39,946 nucleotides of DNA from Syntrophus aciditrophicus. GTDB lineage: Bacteria; Desulfobacterota; Syntrophia; Syntrophales; UBA8958. The notes beneath the pieces were generated by a model, which ran no database searches, had not been told where the DNA came from, and saw only the letters and a list, made by a program, of their open reading frames with translations. The stretch spans positions 1-39,946 of the forward strand of contig DYRD01000002.1 in the NCBI GenBank assembly GCA_020718905.1, given 5' to 3'. This document shows positions 1 through 8,836 of this stretch, in pieces; the first letter of the stretch is position 1, and each line of letters begins with the position of its first letter. Position numbers and translations under genes: made by a program.

Positions 1-11
1 AATCCTCCCAC

Positions 12-725
12 TTATGCACCTGTCCAGTTTTGCCATACCCGCTCTCCGTAGATGATCCGGGCGATTTCCGCCTGGGCGAAGGTGGAGAGGCCCTCGTTGA
101 TGACGGAGAGGGTAACGGCCCCGATGATCGGTCCCAGCCAGGTGCCCCCGCCGCCGAACATGGCCATGAGGACAATGAGAATGGAGATATTGATGTTGAA
201 GACAACGTCGGCATGGATATAGGTCAGGTAATAGGCGAAGAGCCCCCCCGCAATTCCGGGGAAAAAGGCGGAGAGGATAAAGGCCTGTATTTTGAGCTTT
301 GCCGTCGGAATGGCCATGGTTTCGGCAACTTCTTCATCGGAGCGGATGGCCCTCAGGCCGGCGCCGAACCGCGAGTTGCCGAGCCACCAGGAGACGGCGA
401 GGGTGACGACCATGAGGAGAAGCATGACTTCATACATGATGGAACTGGAGAGTTTTTCCGGAATGTCCATGAACTTCAGGTATATTCCTTCCGCCCCGCC
501 GAAAAACTCGACATTCTTCACGGTCAGTTCCACGACAAAGGCAAAGCAGATTGTCACGACGGAGAAGTAGGGCCCCCGGATTTTCAGGCACGGGTAGCCG
601 ACGATCAGTCCGACCAGCGCCGCCAGGGCCCCGGCCGGGAGCGTGGCCAGGATGGTCAGGAGTGGTGTCAATTCGAAGGTTACCGCCGCTTTCGCTGTGG
701 CGAAGGCGCCGATTCCGAAGAAGGC
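12..725 (-). pseudogene. livM: LivM-type branched-chain amino acid ABC permease, N-terminus missing
   Basis: Inner-membrane permease subunit of a HAAT-family ABC transporter. The readable part begins with AFFGIGAF, which in the family follows a conserved glycine-histidine about 50-70 residues into the protein, and runs through several hydrophobic segments and the EAA-like segment RSDEEVAETMAIPTAKLK to a normal stop at 12-14. The first in-frame ATG is at 671, but homology extends to about 725, where the frame joins the end of livH directly. Family members have about 300-350 residues, so the N-terminal membrane segments are absent. A GGAGG motif just below position 11 suggests another gene continues downstream outside the window. 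The missing segment is either a real deletion or an assembly collapse. The family assignment is secure; function of this copy is doubtful. Confidence 0.8.
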
Positions 726-1578
726 CGTGGGGCCGGAAGATGAGGAAGATCATCAAGAGCCCGAAGGTAACAAGGTTGACCCACTGGTAAGGGAGAAAGG
801 CCATGGAGAGCCCCGTGATCACGCCGATAATGAGTCCCGCCAGGGCCGTGCCGATAACATTGCCCACCCCGCCCACTATTACCACCAAAAAGAGGTAGAT
901 GAGGCAGAGATTGTGGGAGTGGGGCTCAAAGGAATTGAGGAGGGCCAGGCCGATGCCCCCGGCCCCGGCCGTGGAAACGGCCAAGGCGAAGGTAATCATG
1001 CTGATCCGGTAAAGGTTGACACCGTACAACTGGGCGGCCTCGGGCTGCTGCCAGGCGGCCCGGACGGCCATGCCCGTGTAAGTCTTTTTCAGGAAGAGAT
1101 ATATTGCCGTTATCCCCGCGAGGGACAAAGCGAAGCCGACGAGGTGGGGATACTGAAAATAAAAAGGGCCCAAGATCAGGGCGCCGCTGGCATAGGTCGG
1201 CGTCAGCACCCGGGGGTCGGCCTTCCAGATGAGGACCATGACGTTTTCCAGGATAATGGCCAAGCTTAAGGTGAGGATCATCGAGGCCACGATGACCTCC
1301 TTGGCCCTGGTGATGGGTCTGATAAGGAGCTGATAGACCCCGCAGGCAACGAGGAACAAGAGCGGTACGGACACCGCTGCCGAAACGACGGGGTCCACGC
1401 CGAAATACTGCAACAGGCTGTAGGACAGATACGCCCCCAGGAGTCCGAAGGCGGCATGGGAGATATGGATGACGTGCATCACTCCCCAGGTCAGGGAAAA
1501 TCCGACACTGAGGAGTGCATACACCATGCCCATCATGATGCCGCTGATCAGGGACTGGATGATTAAAACGGGATCCAC
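430..1578 (-). CDS. livH: LivH-type branched-chain amino acid ABC permease with aberrant C-terminal tail
   Basis: Inner-membrane permease partner of LivM. The GTG start at 1578 lies 1 bp after the stop of the substrate-binding gene. Residues 1-285 are normal LivH: an N-terminal segment SGIMMGMVYALLSVGFSLTW, many hydrophobic helices and the typical end LLMIFLIFRPHG at about 724. A normal LivH would stop a few codons later. Here the frame runs on into livM DNA in the wrong frame and adds about 97 arginine- and glycine-rich residues until a stop at 430. The tail is therefore not biological LivH sequence. The core is undamaged, unlike the neighbouring transporter genes. The joint at 720-730 shares a GGCCTTCTTCGG-like stretch expected in both genes, which points to a microhomology deletion. 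Confidence 0.85.
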   Translation of the reverse strand: MDPVLIIQSLISGIMMGMVYALLSVGFSLTWGVMHVIHISHAAFGLLGAYLSYSLLQYFGVDPVVSAAVSVPLLFLVACGVYQLLIRPITRAKEVIVASMILTLSLAIILENVMVLIWKADPRVLTPTYASGALILGPFYFQYPHLVGFALSLAGITAIYLFLKKTYTGMAVRAAWQQPEAAQLYGVNLYRISMITFALAVSTAGAGGIGLALLNSFEPHSHNLCLIYLFLVVIVGGVGNVIGTALAGLIIGVITGLSMAFLPYQWVNLVTFGLLMIFLIFRPHGLLRNRRLRHSESGGNLRIDTTPDHPGHAPGRGPGGAGRTDRRLPVPENPGALLLRRDNLLCLCRGTDREECRVFRRGGRNIPEVHGHSGKTLQFHHV

Positions 1579-1579
1579 A

Positions 1580-2787
1580 CTACTTCTTCCAGGCCGGCTT
1601 CGGATAGACCGGTTCCTTCGTGCGGATGTTCTTCGGGAAGACCAGCTCTACCTTACCGTTAATAATCTGGGTGGCGAAGTTGATCGGCGCCGGCAGGCCC
1701 TGTTTGTTGAAGGTCATGGGACCGGCGATGGTATTGACCTTGTTTTTCTTCAGCCAGTCGCGGATCTTCGTCTGATCCAGGCTTTTGGACCCCGTCACCC
1801 CCTGTTCGAGGGTCTGCATCCAGGCGTAGCCGAACCCGAAATAGAGGGGTAGATGTCCAGTTTGTATTTTTTCTTCACATAGGCGTTGAGCTTGTCGGTC
1901 CCCGGGTAATTAAGCATGCCGTGGAGAACGGTCCCGGAAAAAACATAGTCCCCGTCCGTCCCGAGTTCCTTGACCCAGGCCGGAAGAACGGAGCCGATCC
2001 CCTGGACGATGGCCTTGGGGTTGTAATCGAGGGCCTTGGCGGCCTTTAATGTCGTGACTCCGTCGGGGAAAAAGCCGTTGGAGAACAGGATATCGCAGTT
2101 CATCTGTTTGGCCTTGACGATGAGCGAGGTAGCGTCGGCTAGGGGGGGATTGTACTTTTCGTTGATCACTACCTGGATGTTGAGCTTTTTTGTCCAGCGG
2201 TCAATGGAGTCCTGGAGGGACAGGCCGACGGGGTTATTGATGGTGTAAACGGCGGCCCGCTTCGGGCGCTGATTCGCCGGAACGGTGGCCAGCCACTGGA
2301 AGAACCCCTCGTACCACCACTCCCCCATCAGGGGCGGGGCGCCGAAGGAGTAAGTATAGCCCTGCTGAAAGCTCTTCATGTGGCCACCCATGGAGACATA
2401 GACCACTTTGTGCTTTTCTGCCACGGTCATGACCGCCCTAGCGGCGTCGCCGGGATAACCGCCGAAGAGGAGATCGACCTTGTCCACGGTGATGGCCTTT
2501 TCCGCAAAGGTCACGGCCTTGCCCCCGTTGGACTGATCATCGTATATCTTCAATTCTACCGGACGTCCCAGCAGCCCCCCCTTTGGCGTTGATTTCCTCC
2601 GCCCAATAACGCATGCCTCTATCTACCCACTGTGCCTGTTCAGCATACTGACCCGTCAGGGGCAACGAGCCGCCGATGACGATCGGCTTGCCGGCGCCGA
2701 TTGCCGTGGGGGGGGCGTCAACAACAACCCGCAAAGCACGGCGATGGTCGTAAGCAAAGAGAATCCTTTCAACCGTTTTCCTTTCAT
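1580..2787 (-). pseudogene. Branched-chain amino acid type ABC transporter substrate-binding protein (Peripla_BP_6), three frameshifts
   Basis: Periplasmic solute-binding protein feeding the LivHMGF transporter. ATG at 2787 has a strong AAGGAGG 7 bases upstream and encodes a signal peptide beginning MKGKRLKGFSLLTTIAVLCG. The mature part opens with KPIVIGGSLPLTGQYAEQ, the usual start of this family, and ends at 1580 with KEPVYPKPAWKK. Three frame changes are needed: a C8 run (2708-2715) that should be one base longer, a C7/G7 run (2575-2581) that should be one shorter, and a four-base run at 1846-1849 that should be one longer. With these corrected the protein is about 400 residues, normal for the family. 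All three lie in homopolymers, so sequencing error is as likely as true decay. The ligand cannot be read from sequence; the neighbouring catabolic genes suggest it need not be leucine. Confidence 0.82.
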
Positions 2788-2826
2788 TATGTAGCCTCCT
2801 TTCCAAAGTTTGGTCTATCTTAAATC

Positions 2827-3528
2827 TTAGCGTCCCAAATAGGACGTCTTGACTTGCGGATCCTCCAGGAGTTCTGAGGAGGGGCCCTTCAGGGCCACCA
2901 CCCCATTTTCCAGGACATACCCGTGGGCAGTGATGGCCAGAGTTTCCAGGACTTCCTGGGATACCAGCAGCACCGACAGCCCTTCCTTGTTCAATCCCCT
3001 GATGGTGGCAAATATTTCCGCCGCCTTGGGAGAGAGGCCCAGGGAAGGCTCATCTAACATGAGAAGGCGGGGCCTGGCCATCAAGACCCGTCCCAGGGCC
3101 GCCATCTGCTGCTCCCCTCCGGACAGGCTACCGGCCAGCTGGCGGCGCCGGTCGGCCAGGCGGGGGAAGATGTCGTATACCTGACGGAGAGCCTCCTGGC
3201 TCTCCGTCAGGACCGTAGGCAAATAAGCCCCCATGATCAGATTCTCTTCCACGGTCATGGCGGGAAAGAGCTTGCGGCCTTCGGGGACCTGAACGATCCC
3301 CTCCCGACATATCCGGTCCGGGGCAAGACCGTTCAGGGGTTTGCCCTCCCAACTCAGACTGCCCGCGGCCGGGGTGAGCAATCCGGAAATAGTATTCAGG
3401 AGGGTTGTCTTGCCGGCGCCGTTGCCGCCGATCAGGGCTACCATTTCCCCCGGAGAGATCTCCATGGACACGGTGCGCAGGGCCTGCATCTGGCCGTAAC
3501 AGACGGTGAGCTTGTCAACACGCAGCAT
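2827..3528 (-). CDS. livF: LivF-type ABC transporter ATP-binding protein
   Basis: One of the two cytoplasmic ATPases of the HAAT transporter. At 233 residues it has the normal LivF length. Visible motifs are Walker A GGNGAGKTT (34-42), signature LSGGEQQ (135-141) and Walker B LLMLDEP (155-161), and the glutamine-type switch LVSQEV that LivF proteins carry in place of the H-loop histidine. It ends with the family-typical SYLGR. The ATG at 3528 overlaps the end of livG by 14 bases, so translation is probably coupled. This is one of the few undamaged genes in the transporter block. Assignment is secure; the specific substrate is unknown. Confidence 0.93.
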   Translation of the reverse strand: MLRVDKLTVCYGQMQALRTVSMEISPGEMVALIGGNGAGKTTLLNTISGLLTPAAGSLSWEGKPLNGLAPDRICREGIVQVPEGRKLFPAMTVEENLIMGAYLPTVLTESQEALRQVYDIFPRLADRRRQLAGSLSGGEQQMAALGRVLMARPRLLMLDEPSLGLSPKAAEIFATIRGLNKEGLSVLLVSQEVLETLAITAHGYVLENGVVALKGPSSELLEDPQVKTSYLGR

Positions 3529-4238
3529 AAGCGGTTCCCAGATAGGCGGAGATGACCTCCGGGTGATTGGCCACCTCTTCCGGCGTCCCTTCGGTGATCT
3601 TGGTTCCGAAATTCAGCACCATGATGCGGCTGCACGTGCACATGGTGGCCTTCATTACGTGCTCAATCATGAAGATTGTCGTTCCGTAAGTATCCCGGAT
3701 CCGGAAGGTCAGCTCGATGGCGCTGCTGATTTCCGTCGGATTCAGCCCGGCAAAGACCTCGTCGAGAAGCAGTATCTCTGGATTGAGGGCCAGGGCGCGG
3801 GCTATTTCCAGGCGTTTGCGGTCTTCCAGGACCAGTTCGCCGGGGAGGCGGCGGGCTTTTTCCGTCAATTCCGTAAAGGCGATGATCTCCTCGGCTTGCT
3901 CCCCTGGGGCCGGCCGTTTTTTTACGGCCATAGAGGACACCGGTGGAGACGTTGTCGATAAGATTCAGGCCCGTCAGGGGACGGACGATCTGAAAGGTGC
4001 GGCCGATTCCGAGACGGGCCCGTTTGTAGGGGAGGAGCTTCGCTATTTTCCGGCCTTCGAAGAATAAATCTCCCCCGTCGGGGGCGTAAATGCCGGAGAT
4101 AACATTGAACAGGGTCGTCTTCCCCGATCCATTCGGACCGATGAGCCCGACGATCTCGCCGCTGTGCACCTCGAAATCGACTTCCGAGAGGGCCGTCAGG
4201 CCGCCGAAGCGCTTCGTTATCTTCTTACCTGTCAACAT
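3515..4238 (-). CDS. livG: LivG-type ABC transporter ATP-binding protein, one frameshift
   Basis: Second ATPase of the HAAT transporter. The start chosen is ATG 4238 (MLTGKKITKRFGG), where LivG homology begins; an upstream in-frame ATG at 4298 would cover the intergenic hairpin and is unlikely. Walker A is GPNGSGKTT, followed by the LivG-type RTFQIVRPL segment. The frame breaks at an A7 run (T7 on plus, 3917-3923); removing one base joins VLYGRKK to RPAPGEQAEE and restores about 240 residues. The region where LSYGQ is usual reads LVLEDRKRLEIARAL, followed by Walker B LLLLDEVFAGLNP. I recall this variant signature from a LivG subgroup but cannot check it. The single homopolymer indel suggests a sequencing error. 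Confidence 0.85.
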
Positions 4239-4264
4239 CTTTTTATACCCTATCCCCACTCTGT

Positions 4265-4287
4265 CCCTCCCCTGGCAGGGGAGGGAA
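4265..4287. repeat. Short perfect hairpin in livG upstream spacer
   Basis: A 9-bp perfect inverted repeat, TCCCTCCCC and GGGGAGGGA, separated by 5 bases, lies between the damaged cyclase gene and livG. No run of T follows on either strand, so it is not an obvious intrinsic terminator. It resembles the short G/C palindromes that are dispersed in many genomes, but no second exact copy was seen in this window. It could act as a processing or partial termination structure between the enzyme and transporter parts of the operon; that is an inference. Confidence 0.6.
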
Positions 4288-4325
4288 ATCAAGGGCATAG
4301 AACCTCTTAATGATACACCCCCATT

Positions 4326-5097
4326 TTACGTATTAATGATCGCAACCGCGCGGCACCATCCCGCTGAGCCTCTGGTTAGTTTTACGGGGAAGCAGGCCAC
4401 CTTGAAACCGAATGGTTTTGGCAGCTTATCCAGGTTGGCCAGTTTTTCCATGTGGCAGTATTCCCGTTCAATTCCGGCCAGATGGGCCTCCCACAGGATC
4501 TTTGGGTCTCCGGTCCTGGCAAAGGCTTCCTTGATGGCCCAAAAAGGGCGGTCCCATCCCCAGGGTGTCGATACCCATGACCCGGATTCCTTGGTCTATC
4601 AGTCAGAGCGTTGATTCCCGGCTCATGCCGCAGCCGGCGTCGAAATATTTCGCCTGCCCCCAGAATTTATCGGCTCCGGTCATGATCAGGACGATATCGT
4701 AGGGTTTCGGGGTATAGTCAATACGGCTTAATTCCTGCCGCAGGTCCTCGCTGCTGATGGCGGCCCCATGCGGTTTTTGCCGGAAATCAAGGACGACGCC
4801 GTCGCCGTAACACCACTCCAGGGGGATCTGGTCAATGGTTCGGGCCGGCTTTCCCTCGCTTTGGGGGCATAATGCCAGGGGGCGTCCAGATGGGTGCCCG
4901 AATGGGAGATCATATCCACGCGGTCGTTGGCATAGCCCAAGCCGTTGCGCAGGTCCGCCTCCTTGCACCCGAAAAAGCCCGCGAGCAACCGGGGCCGTCT
5001 CCTTATGACTCTGATGCACAACCTTGAGGGAAAGGGCTTCGCTCGGGCTCTCTTCCGTAGGCACGCTCAGATCGATAATGGTAGTTTTTCGATTCAC
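4326..5097 (-). pseudogene. Cyclase-family (kynurenine formamidase-like) hydrolase, copy B, disrupted
   Basis: A second, damaged copy of the PF04199 metal-dependent hydrolase at 6040-6819. It starts with GTG 5097 (MNRKTTIIDLSVPTEES) behind GAGG/AAGG, shows the metal-binding motif HSGTHLDAPWHY in a shifted frame near 4890, and ends at 4326-4328 with AGWCRAVAIINT. Three frame changes are needed: near 4990 (GGCCCCGG), at 4860-4867 (short A/G runs) and at 4558-4561 (CCCC). There is also an in-frame TGA at 4603-4605 where copy A has phenylalanine and where I would expect tryptophan in relatives. With repairs the protein is about 257 residues, the same as copy A. Four independent lesions make genuine decay plausible, though indels in short runs may be sequence errors. 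Confidence 0.8.
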
Positions 5098-5115
5098 CGC
5101 CTTACCTCACAGTCG

Positions 5116-6036
5116 TCAATAGTTTACCTTGTCCAATCCTTGCAGTCCGAGGATCTTTCTTCCCTCGTCATGGGTGGCCGGTTCGATGTCCAGGGCCTTG
5201 GCAATCCGCACAATGTTTTCCACCTGCTCGGCGTTGCTTTTGGCCAGTTGCCCTTTTTCCAGGTACAGGCTGTCTTCGATTCCCACCCGGACATTTCCGC
5301 CCATGAGGAGGGCGGCCGTGCCCATTTTCATCTGATACTGACCGGCGGCGCAGACGGACCAGACAAAGTCGCCGATGGCGTCTTTTGCGGTCCGATAGAG
5401 AAACAGCAGGTTTTCCATGGTGGCGGGGATGCCTCCCAGCAGGCCCATGACGAACTGAAGGTAGACGGGTTAGTGAATGTGTCCTCCTGCAATCATGTGG
5501 GCCAGATTGTTGATCATTGCCACGTCATAAATCTCAATTTCAGACTTTGTTCCATGCTTTTTGAAGGCCGCGGCGAATTCCCGCAGGCCCTTGAAGGTAT
5601 TGGGGAAGATATAGTCTTCCGTCATGGCGAGAAAAGCCGGTTCCCATGGAAATTTGAAATTGCTGTGCTTGGCGAAGAGAGGGAACAGGGCCACATTGAT
5701 GGAGCCAAAATTGAATGATCCCAGCTCCGGTTCAAAGGCCGGGATGACCGCCAGCCGTTATTCCGACGTCATGCCGAGCCCCCCGCCTGTTGTTATGCAC
5801 AGGGTGATGTCGCAGCGGGACTTAATGTCGGTGATCGCTTCCCGGTAAAGCTCCAGGGATGAAGATGGCTGTCCGGTTTCGGGGTTCCTGGCGTGGATAT
5901 GGGCCACGGCGGCTCCGGCCTCCCAGGCCCGGACCGTTTCATCGGCGATCTGTTTCGGAGTAATGGGCAGATAAGGGGCCATGGAGGGAGTGTGGATGCC
6001 CCCGGTAATGGCCGCTGTAAAAATCGCGTTTGTCAT
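5116..6036 (-). pseudogene. BKACE (DUF849, 3-keto-5-aminohexanoate cleavage-like) enzyme, copy B, two in-frame stops
   Basis: Second copy of the beta-keto acid cleavage enzyme encoded at 6837-7760. The reading frame is continuous from ATG 6036 to the stop at 5116 (306 codons), but it contains TAA at 5758-5760 (after GGGLGMTSE) and TAA at 5470-5472 (after AGGHIH). At the second site the intact copy has KK (GHVKKPVYLQ against GHIH-stop-PVYLQ). Metal ligands in HIHARNPETG and the C-terminal GLDKVNY are kept. Single substitutions (for example GAA to TAA and AAA to TAA) would explain both. Spacing to the upstream cyclase gene is 3 bases, with a GAGG unusually close to the ATG. No indels are present, so homopolymer error does not explain this gene. 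Confidence 0.82.
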
Positions 6037-6039
6037 TCC

Positions 6040-6819
6040 TCATTCATTGATAATAGCCACCGGTCGGCACCAGCCGGCGGAGGCCCCTTTGATCTTCACG
6101 GGAAAGGAGCAGACCGTAAAGCCTTGGGGACGGACGATGGCGGCGAGGTTCGCCATCTTTTCCATATGGCAGTACCCCGTTTCCATACCGGCGAAATGGT
6201 CCTCCCATACTACTTTCGGGTCTCCTTTTTCCTTGAATTCCTGAGCCAGGAAGGGAAGGGGGTGATCCCAACTCCAGGCGTCGATGCCGACCACTTTTAC
6301 GCCTCTATCCGTGAGGAAGAGGGTGCTTTCCCTGGTCATACCGGGCCCCTTGACGAGATACTGGGGCGTTCCCCAGGCGGCGTCGGCCCCGGTCTGGACA
6401 AGGACGATATCGAGGGGTTTAGGCTTGTAGCCGATTCTTTCCAGCTCGTTCTTGACGTCCGCTGCGGTAATCCGCTCGCCGTCTCCCTTGTGGCGGAAAT
6501 CGAGGAGGACGCCGTCGTTCATGCACCAGGACAGGGGCACTTCGTCAATGGTAAGGGCGGGTTTCCCTTTATCCTGGGTGGGATGGTAGTGATACGGGGC
6601 GTCGAGGTGGGTGCCGCTGTGGGTGGTGAGGGTCAGGAATTCCAGTGCCCATCCAAGGCCGCCGGGTGGCTGCTCCCGGCGGATGCCGGGAAAGAAGCCG
6701 AGCATCTGCACCGCCCCTTGGGCATGATCGACGTATGCGATCTTGGGAATCATCATGGGAGGATTGCAGGGGAGCGCCGCTTCAATGGCAATGCTCAAAT
6801 CGACGAATCGTTTCCCCAA
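6040..6819 (-). CDS. Cyclase-family (kynurenine formamidase-like) metal-dependent hydrolase, copy A
   Basis: Intact member of the cyclase/arylformamidase family (PF04199), which hydrolyses amide or cyclic-imide bonds using zinc or manganese. The start chosen is TTG 6819 (LGKRFVDLS), because AGAGGAG sits 8 bases upstream and homology begins with FVDLS; this gives 259 residues. The metal motif HSGTHLDAPYHY is near residues 75-86, and RESTLFLTDRGVKVVGIDAW marks the conserved second half. It begins 17 bases after the stop of BKACE copy A, so the two are co-transcribed. In context it would open an amide or lactam and pass an acid to the BKACE. Substrate is unknown; kynurenine itself is not indicated, as no kynureninase is near. 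Confidence 0.86.
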   Translation of the reverse strand: MGKRFVDLSIAIEAALPCNPPMMIPKIAYVDHAQGAVQMLGFFPGIRREQPPGGLGWALEFLTLTTHSGTHLDAPYHYHPTQDKGKPALTIDEVPLSWCMNDGVLLDFRHKGDGERITAADVKNELERIGYKPKPLDIVLVQTGADAAWGTPQYLVKGPGMTRESTLFLTDRGVKVVGIDAWSWDHPLPFLAQEFKEKGDPKVVWEDHFAGMETGYCHMEKMANLAAIVRPQGFTVCSFPVKIKGASAGWCRPVAIINE

Positions 6820-6836
6820 TTTCTTTACTCCTCTTG

Positions 6837-7760
6837 CTAAAAATTTACCTTGTCTAATCCCTTCAGGCCGAGGATCTGCCGCGCCTCCGCCGGTGTTGCC
6901 GGCTCGATGCCGAATTCCCGGGCGATGCGGACGATCTTGGCCACCTGCTCGGCGTTGCTTTTTGCCAACTGCCCTTTTTCGAGATAAAGATTGTCCTCCA
7001 GGCCGACCCGGGCGTGTCCGCCCAGCATCAGGGAGGTGGTACAGAGGCTGAACTGGGTCATGCCGGCGGCGCAAACGGAGAACTGAAAATCGCCGATGGC
7101 CTTCCGGGCGCATTCCAGGAGAATGACAAAATTCTCGATCGTCGCGGGGATGCCGCCGAGAATTCCCATGACAAACTGGAGATATACCGGTTTTTTTACA
7201 TGGCCCCTCTCAATGAGGAAGGCCAGATTATTGATCATCCCGAGGTCGTAGATCTCAAATTCCGGCTTTGTCCCCTGGGCGGCAAATTTTTCCAGGAATT
7301 GCCGCATCGTCAGAAAGGTGTTGCGGAAGATGAAGTCCTCTGTCGCTTCCAGGTAGCCTTTTTCCCAGTCGTGAGTCCATTTCTCGTAGTTGTCGGGGAT
7401 GTGGAAGAGGGCGAAATTGAGGGACCCGGCGTTGAGGGTCGCCAGTTCCGGCGACAGGCTGGTAACAACCCGGACGCGGTTTTCCACCGGTTCGCCGAGA
7501 CGGCCCCCCGTCGTACAGCAGATGATCATGTTGCAGCGTTTTTTGACTCCTTCGGCAAAGGTCCGGAAGATATCCTGATCGGCGCAGGGGAGGCCCGTCT
7601 GAGGGTTCCGGACATGGATATGGGCGACGGCCGCCCCGGCCTCGTGGGCTTTGACCGCCTCTTCAATGAGCTCTTCTGGGGTGACGGGAAGATGGGGGGA
7701 CATGCTGGGGGTATGGATGGCCCCGGTCAGGGCGGCGGTAATAATTATTTTTTCCCTCAT
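6837..7760 (-). CDS. BKACE-family beta-keto acid cleavage enzyme (DUF849), copy A
   Basis: BKACE enzymes, of which 3-keto-5-aminohexanoate cleavage enzyme (Kce) is the type, condense a beta-keto acid with acetyl-CoA to give acetoacetate and a new acyl-CoA. This copy is intact at 307 residues. ATG 7760 (MREKIIITAALTG) is preferred over TTG 7769, since AAAGGAG is about 10 bases before the ATG. The zinc ligands HIHVRNPQTG, the CCTTGGRLGE loop and the C-terminal GLKGLDKVNF are present. It is the first structural gene after the TrmB regulator (70 bp gap) and is followed by a cyclase-family hydrolase and a duplicate of both. No lysine fermentation genes (kamA, kdd, kal) are near, so the substrate is probably not 3-keto-5-aminohexanoate. 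Confidence 0.9.
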   Translation of the reverse strand: MREKIIITAALTGAIHTPSMSPHLPVTPEELIEEAVKAHEAGAAVAHIHVRNPQTGLPCADQDIFRTFAEGVKKRCNMIICCTTGGRLGEPVENRVRVVTSLSPELATLNAGSLNFALFHIPDNYEKWTHDWEKGYLEATEDFIFRNTFLTMRQFLEKFAAQGTKPEFEIYDLGMINNLAFLIERGHVKKPVYLQFVMGILGGIPATIENFVILLECARKAIGDFQFSVCAAGMTQFSLCTTSLMLGGHARVGLEDNLYLEKGQLAKSNAEQVAKIVRIAREFGIEPATPAEARQILGLKGLDKVNF

Positions 7761-7830
7761 GACGGCCAATCTCCTTTCTTAATCGTCTATTACCATGCTT
7801 TCGTGACCGTCGGGTCCTTGTTAACGATGG

Positions 7831-8643
7831 TCAGTCTGTCTCGAGGTTGAGCAGTTGCTGTAACTGGTTCCCGTCCTCGGTCTTGGCATTGCCTTCAAAA
7901 CGGTAAATCAGCTTGTTTAAATAGATTTCATGACGGATGTAGTTGGTCATGAGCTTTACCACCCCGGGGTTGGTGGTCCAGAAACCGTTCCATTCCTGGC
8001 CCGGCGGCCGGCCCATGAACAGGCCGACGGATTCGTCAAATACTATCGTCAATTCCCCGCTGTGGCGCTCGTGAATCGTGTCTATCTGGATATGATGAAA
8101 AACCTTGCCGATATTTATCCTCGCTTGTCCGAACTGGATGGAAATGATCTTGACTCCTCGCTGTTGGGCGGCGGTAAGGTTCTCTTCCAGAAGCACTCCC
8201 TGCTCGTGCCAGAGGCTCATCAACAGGCTTTTCTTCGCCCCTTCGATGAGTTCCCGTGACTTGCCGATCAATAAGTCGTGATCCGTCAATTGCCATACCG
8301 TGATGTCGGGAGGGGGAATGGAGATCTTCTTGAGGTTGGCATTTAAAAGCTGTTCGGTAATCTTGAACTCATTCTTTTTGCGGGTGAGCAGTTCATGGTA
8401 GGGCAGGGGAGAATACATCTGAGGGTTCGTATTCAAGACGGCCACCAGCCCCTTCTGCATCATGCGGTTGAGGGTCTCGTAAATCTTGGGACCCGGTACG
8501 CCCGAACGGCGGCTTATCTCATGTCCGTGGGAGGGGTGCTTCTGGAGGAGAGCCAGATAGGCTTTGGCTTCGTAGACCGTCAGGCCCATGCTGTTTAGGG
8601 CGTCTACCGTAGTCTGGAATACGTTGCCGAATACTTGTTCCAT
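7831..8643 (-). CDS. TrmB-family transcriptional regulator
   Basis: A 270-residue DNA-binding regulator. Residues about 10-80 form a winged helix with the TrmB signature (ALNSMGLTVYEAKAYLALLQ, then EISRRSGVPGPKIYETLNRM). The rest matches the C-terminal effector region of TrmB proteins, which has a phospholipase D-like fold (SLLMSLWHEQGVLLEENL, then LTIVFDESVGLFMGRP). It is the first gene of the minus-strand operon, 70 bp upstream of BKACE copy A, and probably controls that operon and perhaps the divergent SMP-30 gene. The 356-bp region upstream carries a strong inverted repeat (8837-8876). A TTGACA lies on the minus strand at 8733-8728, but I see no convincing -10 box at the right distance. 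Family is clear; the effector is unknown. Confidence 0.88.
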   Translation of the reverse strand: MEQVFGNVFQTTVDALNSMGLTVYEAKAYLALLQKHPSHGHEISRRSGVPGPKIYETLNRMMQKGLVAVLNTNPQMYSPLPYHELLTRKKNEFKITEQLLNANLKKISIPPPDITVWQLTDHDLLIGKSRELIEGAKKSLLMSLWHEQGVLLEENLTAAQQRGVKIISIQFGQARINIGKVFHHIQIDTIHERHSGELTIVFDESVGLFMGRPPGQEWNGFWTTNPGVVKLMTNYIRHEIYLNKLIYRFEGNAKTEDGNQLQQLLNLETD

Positions 8644-8836
8644 GTCCGTCCTGTTTAAAGAGGGCTGATGAAATATCCGCGGCGATCTCCTTTACTACAT
8701 AAATAGTGTGCTTGTATCGCCTATCCTTGTCAAGTATTTTCTCCAAGGTGGTTTCTCCAATACAGTCCCGAAAGAGGGTTGACCTCGGGCCATGGATTTG
8801 ATAAAAAAATCACCGACATGCTTATGAATTCGACAC

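Noticed and set aside
4603-4605. TGA in cyclase copy B as a possible selenocysteine codon
   Set aside because: The position is a phenylalanine in copy A, not a cysteine or catalytic residue. The gene has three other lesions and no SECIS-like hairpin was evident just after it.
8728-8733. TTGACA on the minus strand upstream of the TrmB gene as a promoter
   Set aside because: No acceptable -10 sequence occurs 16-18 bases away; the nearest TATTTA is about 22 bases away.
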